Below, in pieces: positions 6,023-10,713 of a stretch of 10,713 nt of DNA (position 1 is its first letter; each line of letters opens with the position of its first letter). A program made the translations under genes and the position numbers. This stretch comes from Mycobacteriaceae bacterium. GTDB taxonomy: Bacteria > Actinomycetota > Actinomycetes > Mycobacteriales > Mycobacteriaceae. The notes beneath the pieces were generated by a model. The model did no database searches. It saw only the letters and a program-made list of their open reading frames with translations, and was not told the origin of the DNA. The stretch is taken from positions 1 through 10,713 of the forward strand of contig JAFAWC010000219.1 in the NCBI GenBank assembly GCA_019242135.1, written 5' to 3'.

Positions 6023-6675
6023 GATACGTCGACAACCCCGAGGCCGCGGTTCTGGCAGCGGCCAAGGATATGCTGCGCCGCGGCCTCGTGGAGGGCACGG
6101 CGGGCAACATTTCGGCGCGCCGCGAAGACGGCAACCTCGTGATCACGCCGTCGTCCGTCGACTACGCCGAGATGAGACTCGACGATCTCGTGCTCATCGC
6201 CCCCGACGGCGCGGTCCTGGCCGCCAAGGACGGCCGCTCCCCCTCGACGGAGATGAAGCTACATCTCGCGTGTTACCGCGCGTTCGACGACGTCGGCAGT
6301 GTGATCCACAGCCATCCGGTGTGGGCGACGATGTTCGCCATCGCTCACCAGCCGATCCCGGCGTGCATCGACGAGTTCGCCGTCTATTGCGGCGGCGACG
6401 TTCGCTGCACCGAATACGCCGCGTCAGGCACGCCGGACGTCGGCGCCAATGCCGTGAAAGCCCTGGAGGGCCGCGCGGCCGCGCTGATCGCCAACCACGG
6501 CCTGGTGGCGGTCGGCCCGCGGCCCGACAAGGTCATGCACGTCACCGCGCTTGTCGAGCGTAGCGCCCAGATCGTCTGGGGCGCACGCGCTCTCGGCGGC
6601 CCGGTTCCGATCCCCGACGAGGTCAACAACGGCTTCGCAGGCATCTACACCTACCTGCGCGCCAACCCGATGTAG
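6019..6675 (+). CDS. fucA: Class II aldolase/adducin family protein (L-fuculose-phosphate aldolase-like)
   Basis: A zinc-dependent class II aldolase of 218 residues, the same length as the M. tuberculosis fucA product as I recall it. The phosphate-binding loop GTAGNISAR is at about 26-34, followed by TPSS at 43-46. The zinc and catalytic residues match FucA. E78 in STEMKLH corresponds to the catalytic Glu. H97 and H99 in HSHP and H160 in NHG are the three metal histidines. Such enzymes split ketose 1-phosphates into dihydroxyacetone phosphate and an aldehyde. Related members are epimerases or decarboxylases, so the exact reaction is not proven. The GTG start overlaps the serA2 stop as GTGA, giving tight translational coupling. 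The gene is convergent with the downstream alcohol dehydrogenase gene across 52 nt in which I see no clear terminator hairpin. A FGGY kinase next door could supply its phosphorylated substrate. Confidence 0.93.
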   Translation: MRYVDNPEAAVLAAAKDMLRRGLVEGTAGNISARREDGNLVITPSSVDYAEMRLDDLVLIAPDGAVLAAKDGRSPSTEMKLHLACYRAFDDVGSVIHSHPVWATMFAIAHQPIPACIDEFAVYCGGDVRCTEYAASGTPDVGANAVKALEGRAAALIANHGLVAVGPRPDKVMHVTALVERSAQIVWGARALGGPVPIPDEVNNGFAGIYTYLRANPM

Positions 6676-6727
6676 TGCTCCCGCCGGCACCGAACACCCG
6701 CAGCACCACGTCGAGCTGTGCACGCCG

Positions 6728-7966
6728 TCAATCTCGGCGCTGGTCGATGGCCACCTTCACGGCACCGGACGTCCCCTGGTCGGCCAGTGCCAGAAACGCG
6801 TCGCGCCATTGCTGCAGCGAAAACGTGTGCGTAAGCATCGGACGCAGATCCACCCGGCCGTCGACAGCGAGGTCGAGATAGTGAGCGATCGCGTGCTTGC
6901 GCTGCCCCTCGAGCTCCTCAACGCCGAAGGCGTTGGATCCGACCCAGTTGATTTCCTTGAAGTACAGCGGACTCCACTCCCATCGCCCGGGCGCGTGCAC
7001 GCCGGCCTTCACCAACGTGCCTCGCGCCCGCAGAACACGCACACCGAGCTCGAACGTCTCCGGCTTTCCGACGGTGTCGTAGACGACGTCGACCGCTCCG
7101 GGGTAGGCCATCGGCAGGCCCTGCAGCGGCTGGTGCAGCCGGCCGCCGCCCCAGGAGACCAGCTCTTCGATGACGGCCAGTCGAGGCTCGTGCGCGAGCA
7201 CCTTGTCGGCGCCGAACAGCGCTGCGAGCCGGGCCTGTACGTCGAATCGGGCCACCACCGCGACCGCCACCTCCGGATACAGGGCGCGCAGCGTCGCGAC
7301 GGCACACAACCCGAGCGAACCCGCCCCGTACACCAGGACGCGCCCGGACCGCGGCGGGGGATGGCGGGTAATAGCATGCAGCGTCACCGAAAACGGGTCG
7401 GCGAACACCGCGACCTCGTCGGGCACCGACTCGGGGACCGCGAAAAGCATCGTGTCGTGCGCGGCCATCAGCTCGGCATACCCGCCGGTGACGTCCGCGG
7501 ACACGCCGGTGTGGATGCCCGGCTTGATGTCTCCGTCGCAAAAGCTCCAGCACAGGCTGTAGTCACCGTTTTCGCATGCCGGACAAGGGGGTTCAATGCC
7601 GCGCGGCCCGCACGACAGCCACGGGTTGAGCACCACCCGCTGGCCGACCGTCACCCCGCGGGCCCTGGGGCCCAACCTCACCACGTCGGCGACCACCTCG
7701 TGGCCCATCACTTGCGGGAAAGAGCAGAACGCGGCCATCGCGTTGTCGGTGTCTCCCTCGCTGAAATCGAGCAAGATCTGCTTGGAGTCCGACCCGCAGA
7801 TTCCGGTCAGCCGCGGCCGGGTCACGACCCAATCGTCATGCAGCGGCTGCGGATCCGGTACCTGATGCAGCGCGACGGGCGAGTGGACGAGATTCCTGGT
7901 GAGAACGTTGGCCTTCTCGGGGACCTCGAAGGGCTCGGGCGGTACACCGAAAACCAGCGCCCTCAT
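6728..7966 (-). CDS. Zinc-dependent medium-chain alcohol/polyol dehydrogenase
   Basis: A 412-residue medium-chain dehydrogenase. The N-terminal GroES-like domain has catalytic zinc ligands C57 in GICGSD, H89/E90 in MGHE and probably D190 in FADPFSV. A structural-zinc loop has Cys at about 119, 128, 131 and 139 (C-x8-C-x2-C-x7-C). The first spacing is longer than the usual C-x2-C. The nucleotide-binding motif VLVYGAGSLGLCAV lies at about 210-223 in the Rossmann domain. At 412 residues it is longer than the usual 340-370, partly through an extended N terminus (about 1-45). ATG 7966 overlaps the upstream SDR stop as ATGA, so the two are co-translated. It could oxidise a polyol or sugar alcohol feeding the neighbouring kinase/aldolase, or an unrelated alcohol. 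The substrate is unknown. As I recall, M. tuberculosis has methyltransferase genes at this position, not this gene. Confidence 0.92.
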   Translation of the reverse strand: MRALVFGVPPEPFEVPEKANVLTRNLVHSPVALHQVPDPQPLHDDWVVTRPRLTGICGSDSKQILLDFSEGDTDNAMAAFCSFPQVMGHEVVADVVRLGPRARGVTVGQRVVLNPWLSCGPRGIEPPCPACENGDYSLCWSFCDGDIKPGIHTGVSADVTGGYAELMAAHDTMLFAVPESVPDEVAVFADPFSVTLHAITRHPPPRSGRVLVYGAGSLGLCAVATLRALYPEVAVAVVARFDVQARLAALFGADKVLAHEPRLAVIEELVSWGGGRLHQPLQGLPMAYPGAVDVVYDTVGKPETFELGVRVLRARGTLVKAGVHAPGRWEWSPLYFKEINWVGSNAFGVEELEGQRKHAIAHYLDLAVDGRVDLRPMLTHTFSLQQWRDAFLALADQGTSGAVKVAIDQRRD

Positions 7967-8745
7967 TGCGGCTTCGCCCCCATCCCGGCCGCACCCGAGA
8001 TGTAGGTGTCGATGTCGGCGTTCTTGACGTCGACGACCGCCTTCATGTCGGGCACGTAGTGCTCGAAACGATCACTTCCCAGCGCCTCGATGATGCCGGC
8101 GGCGACCTCATCCGCTGTGAATTTGGGACCGTCGTAGAGGGGTTCGTCGTTGCCGGGCCGGTCCCAGATCTCGGTGTCGACCGGCCCCGGCTCGATGAGC
8201 CGCACCAAGATGCCGGTGCCGTGCAGATCGACCGCCATCGATTCGCTCCACCCGCACAGCGCGAATTTGCTTGCACAGTAGGCGGCCTCGTGGATGATCC
8301 CCAGCCGGCCACCGACACTGGAAACGTTGACGATCAGGCCGGACCGGCGAGCCAGCATGCGCGGCAGCAGCGCCAGGGTAAGGTGCACCGGGCCAAAGAA
8401 GTTGACTCGCATCACGGCCTCCACCTCGGTGGGATCCAGCGCGGTCACGGCCCGCCGCTTCGGTATTGCGGCGTTGTTGACGAGCACGTCGACGCCACCG
8501 AACGTGTCCCACGCCTGCCGCGCCAGGTCGCCGACGGTCGGGGTGTCGCCGACGTCGGCCACCCACATCACCGAGTCCGGCGACGTCCGGCGGCAGTCGG
8601 CCAAAACCTCGCCAAGTCGGTCCCGGCGGCGAGCGATGAGCCCGACGACCGCCCCCTGGACCGCGAGGTGGCGGGCCAGGGCGGCACCCACGCCGGACGA
8701 GGCGCCCGTGATCAGTATCCGCTTGCCCTCCGCCGCATACGCCAT
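7963..8745 (-). CDS. Short-chain dehydrogenase/reductase (SDR)
   Basis: A classical SDR of 260 residues from ATG 8745. The cofactor motif TGASSGVG is at about 13-20, NNAA at 90-93, the catalytic Ser in VSSVGG (about 142-143), and the YxxxK pair in AYCASK (Y156, K160). PGPVDTE follows the active site as usual. An in-frame GTG at 8775 would add ten residues (MKRTARQPLG). Neither start has a clear Shine-Dalgarno, and I prefer the ATG because it gives the compact N terminus usual in the family. The C terminus (about 230-260) is not strongly hydrophobic. It lies downstream of sppA on the same strand, 69 nt after the sppA stop, and overlaps the alcohol dehydrogenase gene by 4 nt. The two oxidoreductases probably act in one pathway. 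The substrate cannot be predicted. Confidence 0.9.
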   Translation of the reverse strand: MAYAAEGKRILITGASSGVGAALARHLAVQGAVVGLIARRRDRLGEVLADCRRTSPDSVMWVADVGDTPTVGDLARQAWDTFGGVDVLVNNAAIPKRRAVTALDPTEVEAVMRVNFFGPVHLTLALLPRMLARRSGLIVNVSSVGGRLGIIHEAAYCASKFALCGWSESMAVDLHGTGILVRLIEPGPVDTEIWDRPGNDEPLYDGPKFTADEVAAGIIEALGSDRFEHYVPDMKAVVDVKNADIDTYISGAAGMGAKPQ

Positions 8746-8814
8746 GCCTAAAGGCTGGCGCGCGGTGCGCTTCACGACACGTGTTTCGCCAAGATGGGCA
8801 CAACCAAAAGCCGG

Positions 8815-10581
8815 TCAGAACCGGTTTTCACCCAGCCACAGCACGCTGGCCCCGGTGAAGGTCCGCTCGGCCTGGTCGAAAAGACCCGCCGCCGATCGCC
8901 CGAGAAGGGACACCACCGCTTCGGGCAGCGACGCGGCGGCCGGCTGCGACGACGGCCGTGGCCGCAGGAAATCCATCAGCGACGAACGCGGGTAGCTGAC
9001 GATGTGGGCGTCCTCGTCGGCATCGAGGCCGGCGATAATCTTGGCGCGCCTGATGGCGGTGCGCAGCCCGCCGAGCTCGTCGACGAGGCCGTGCTCCAGC
9101 GCGTCTGCGCCCGTCCACACCCGGCCCCGCGCGACCGCGTCGACCTGGTCGTGCGCGAGGTTGCGGCCTTCGGCCACCCGCTTGACGAAATCGTGGTAGA
9201 ACAAGTCTGCTTCGGCCTCGACCTGGGCGTGCTGTTCGGGGGTGAACGGTGCATCGATCGACCACGCATCGGCATTTGCGTTGGTGCGCACGGTATCTGA
9301 ACCCACTCCAAGACGATCCTTGAGACCACGTGCGATCAACTTGCCGGTGACGACGCCGATCGAACCCGTGATGGTTCCGGGGTTGGCGACGATCGAGTCG
9401 GCACCCATTGCCACGTAATAGCCGCCGGAAGCCGCGACCGCACCCATCGATGCCACGACGGGCTTGCCGGCGTCGCGCAACCGGTTGACCTCGCGCCAGA
9501 TTGTCTCCGACCCGGTCACTGAGCCACCGGGACTGTCGACGCGGATCACCACCGCAGCCACCCCGTCGTCGGCAGCCGCCTCGCGCAGCCCGGCCGCGAT
9601 GGTGTCGCCGCCAGAGCTGTTCGATACCAGCGGTAATGCCCGTGGGCCTCCGCGTCCGCTGACGATCGGGCCCGCCACGGTGACCACGGCGATCGTTGGC
9701 TTGGGCTTGCGCCCGGGCATTTTCGGTGTCGGCAGGCTGGGTCGGTGCGCGGTGGCTCGCGCGTAGCGCGCGAGGTAGAGCCGCGGCGGCTCGTCGTCGG
9801 GTTCAGCGCCCACGAGTTCGCCGATACGCGCGTAGGCCTCATCGCGAAAACCGATCCGGTCGACCAGCTTTCCGGTGACCGCCCTATCGCGCAGCAACGG
9901 CGCACGGTCGGCAAGTGCGTCGACCTCATCCACGCCGAGTTTGCGCGACTCCGCGACCGCCTGCCACACCTGACCGTGCAGGCTTTCCACCAGACGGCTG
10001 TCCGCCTCGCGGTGGGCGTCGGTATAGCTGTCTTGGGTGAAAAGATTTGCCGCGGACTTGTATTCGCCACGTGCGATGAACTGAGCCTCCACCCCGGCCT
10101 TGTCGAGCGCGCCGCGCAAGAACAGTGCATGGGCGGCGAAACCGACCAGGCCGACGGTTCCCGACGGCTGCATCCAGACCTCACCGAAAGCCGACGCGAG
10201 GTAATACGACAGGGTGCCCGGGTAGGTTTCGGCCCATGCCAGCGACGGTTTGACATCGCTGAACGCCGAGATCGCTTCGCGCAATTCCTGCACCGGCCCG
10301 GCTGACGCGGCCGGAATCTGGATGCGGGCGATCAGGGCGCTGACCCGAGAATCCTCTGCGGCGCGGTGGATTGCGGCGACCGCCTCACGCAGCAACAGCG
10401 GCCTGCCACCTCCGGCGATGATCGCCAACGGGTCGAACCCGCCGGTCTCCGGGGGCGCCGCGAGCAGATCCAGTTCCAGCACGCAACCGCTCGGCACGCC
10501 GTGGTGGCGAGCGGTGTCGACCTTGCGGCCGAGTGACCGTAGGTCGTCGAAACCTGGAATGCCCAGTCCGAAGCTGAACAT
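8815..10581 (-). CDS. sppA: Signal peptide peptidase SppA, peptidase family S49 (protease IV type)
   Basis: A 588-residue two-domain S49 protease that degrades cleaved signal peptides and other small membrane-associated substrates. The N-terminal domain carries the general-base lysine in [12 protein letters not shown] (K175). The C-terminal domain holds [12 protein letters not shown] (about 349-360) and the nucleophile serine in [12 protein letters not shown] (S385), then the oligomerisation and barrel region [13 protein letters not shown]. The Ser/Lys dyad split over two domains matches long-form (67K) SppA. Unlike E. coli SppA, I see no hydrophobic membrane segment at the N terminus, so the enzyme may be peripheral or cytoplasmic. 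ATG 10581 has no Shine-Dalgarno, but a -10-like TAGGCT ends 7 nt before it, which suggests a leaderless transcript. It is divergent from the partial gene at 10654 and may read on into the SDR and alcohol dehydrogenase genes. Confidence 0.95.
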   Translation of the reverse strand: MFSFGLGIPGFDDLRSLGRKVDTARHHGVPSGCVLELDLLAAPPETGGFDPLAIIAGGGRPLLLREAVAAIHRAAEDSRVSALIARIQIPAASAGPVQELREAISAFSDVKPSLAWAETYPGTLSYYLASAFGEVWMQPSGTVGLVGFAAHALFLRGALDKAGVEAQFIARGEYKSAANLFTQDSYTDAHREADSRLVESLHGQVWQAVAESRKLGVDEVDALADRAPLLRDRAVTGKLVDRIGFRDEAYARIGELVGAEPDDEPPRLYLARYARATAHRPSLPTPKMPGRKPKPTIAVVTVAGPIVSGRGGPRALPLVSNSSGGDTIAAGLREAAADDGVAAVVIRVDSPGGSVTGSETIWREVNRLRDAGKPVVASMGAVAASGGYYVAMGADSIVANPGTITGSIGVVTGKLIARGLKDRLGVGSDTVRTNANADAWSIDAPFTPEQHAQVEAEADLFYHDFVKRVAEGRNLAHDQVDAVARGRVWTGADALEHGLVDELGGLRTAIRRAKIIAGLDADEDAHIVSYPRSSLMDFLRPRPSSQPAAASLPEAVVSLLGRSAAGLFDQAERTFTGASVLWLGENRF

Positions 10582-10588
10582 GAACCAG

Positions 10589-10594
10589 AGCCTA
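10589..10594 (-). promoter_or_regulatory. Candidate -10 element (TAGGCT) for leaderless sppA transcription
   Basis: On the minus strand TAGGCT matches the mycobacterial TANNNT -10 pattern. Its last T is 8 nt upstream of the A of the sppA ATG, which places the transcription start at or next to the start codon. The absence of a Shine-Dalgarno before this ATG agrees with leaderless initiation, which is common in mycobacteria. No convincing -35 is seen. Confidence 0.45.
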
Positions 10595-10653
10595 CCGATG
10601 GCTGAGACGAACCCACAGGTCGCCTGAGTTGGCGGGCTGCCACACTGAGGGTC

Positions 10654-10713
10654 ATGATCGACGCTGGACCATTGACGTGGTCGGCGGCGGCTCTCTCGTG
10701 GACGTGGGACACC
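10654..10713 (+). CDS. Start of an unrecognised protein gene, cut by the window end
   Basis: Twenty codons are open from ATG 10654 to the edge, beginning MIDAGPLTWSAAALSWTWDT. GAGGG (10647-10651) is only 2 nt from the ATG, which is too close for a normal Shine-Dalgarno. The tract CACACT (10641-10646) could be a poor -10 for a leaderless start. The gene would be divergent from sppA with 72 nt between start codons. The visible residues are rich in Ala, Trp, Leu and Ser and might begin a membrane segment, but this is too short to assign any family. Confidence 0.4.
   Translation, partial: MIDAGPLTWSAAALSWTWDT

Noticed and set aside
6676..6727. Terminator between convergent fucA and the alcohol dehydrogenase gene
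   Set aside because: I could not find a stem of more than a few pairs in these 52 nt.
6551..8005. 484-codon open frame on the plus strand across the alcohol dehydrogenase gene
   Set aside because: It runs antisense to a gene with clear zinc and Rossmann motifs, has no recognisable domain, and has the Arg/His/Pro-rich composition typical of shadow frames in GC-rich DNA.
8777..8784. ACACGTGT palindrome between sppA and the SDR gene
   Set aside because: Symmetry stops at 8 bp, which is expected by chance in a window of this length.
10598..10627. Nine-codon frame MAETNPQVA between sppA and the right-hand gene, as a possible leader peptide
   Set aside because: It has no ribosome site, and a frame this short arises easily by chance.

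Overview
The window looks like chromosomal DNA of a Mycobacterium/Mycolicibacterium-type actinobacterium. It is GC-rich throughout, uses GTG and TTG starts, packs its genes tightly, and carries several members of the mycobacterial TIGR00027/LCM-like methyltransferase family. From memory, the gene order secY - methyltransferase - xylB - serA2 - fucA - sppA matches the M. tuberculosis Rv0732-Rv0724 neighbourhood read in reverse. There are local differences. I see no counterpart of the small Rv0730 acetyltransferase. The methyltransferases are grouped next to secY instead of being split across the locus. A zinc alcohol dehydrogenase and a short-chain dehydrogenase sit between fucA and sppA, where M. 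tuberculosis has Rv0725c/Rv0726c.

Layout from left to right. (1) 1-550, minus: the N-terminal part of secY, running off the left edge. (2) 551-847: a divergent intergenic region with a GC-rich hairpin and a separate AT-rich palindrome. (3) 848-3683, plus: three tandem paralogous SAM-dependent methyltransferases separated by 9 and 10 nt, almost certainly one operon. (4) 3680-5023, minus: a xylulokinase-like FGGY kinase (xylB) whose stop codon overlaps that of the third methyltransferase tail to tail. (5) 5045-6675, plus: a SerA-like 2-hydroxyacid dehydrogenase and a FucA-type class II aldolase overlapping by 4 nt (GTGA). These genes are divergent from xylB, and a near-perfect 16-bp palindrome lies at the divergent start region. 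(6) 6728-8745, minus: a zinc-dependent alcohol dehydrogenase and an SDR overlapping by 4 nt (ATGA). (7) 8815-10581, minus: sppA (peptidase S49), probably leaderless and possibly co-transcribed with the SDR and alcohol dehydrogenase genes. (8) 10654-10713, plus: the first 20 codons of an unrecognised gene that runs off the right edge.

How the genes may work together. The kinase, 2-hydroxyacid dehydrogenase and class II aldolase, with the two oxidoreductases, have the composition of a small sugar, polyol or sugar-acid catabolic module: oxidise a polyol, phosphorylate the ketose, cleave it by retro-aldol reaction, then oxidise or reduce the product. No transporter or regulator is present here, so the substrate cannot be read from the sequence. 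secY (protein export channel) and sppA (signal-peptide peptidase) flank the metabolic genes and are likely unrelated to them. I see no mobile element, CRISPR array, tRNA or rRNA. The most unusual items are the methyltransferase triplication, the palindromes at the two divergent start regions, and the local rearrangement relative to M. tuberculosis.
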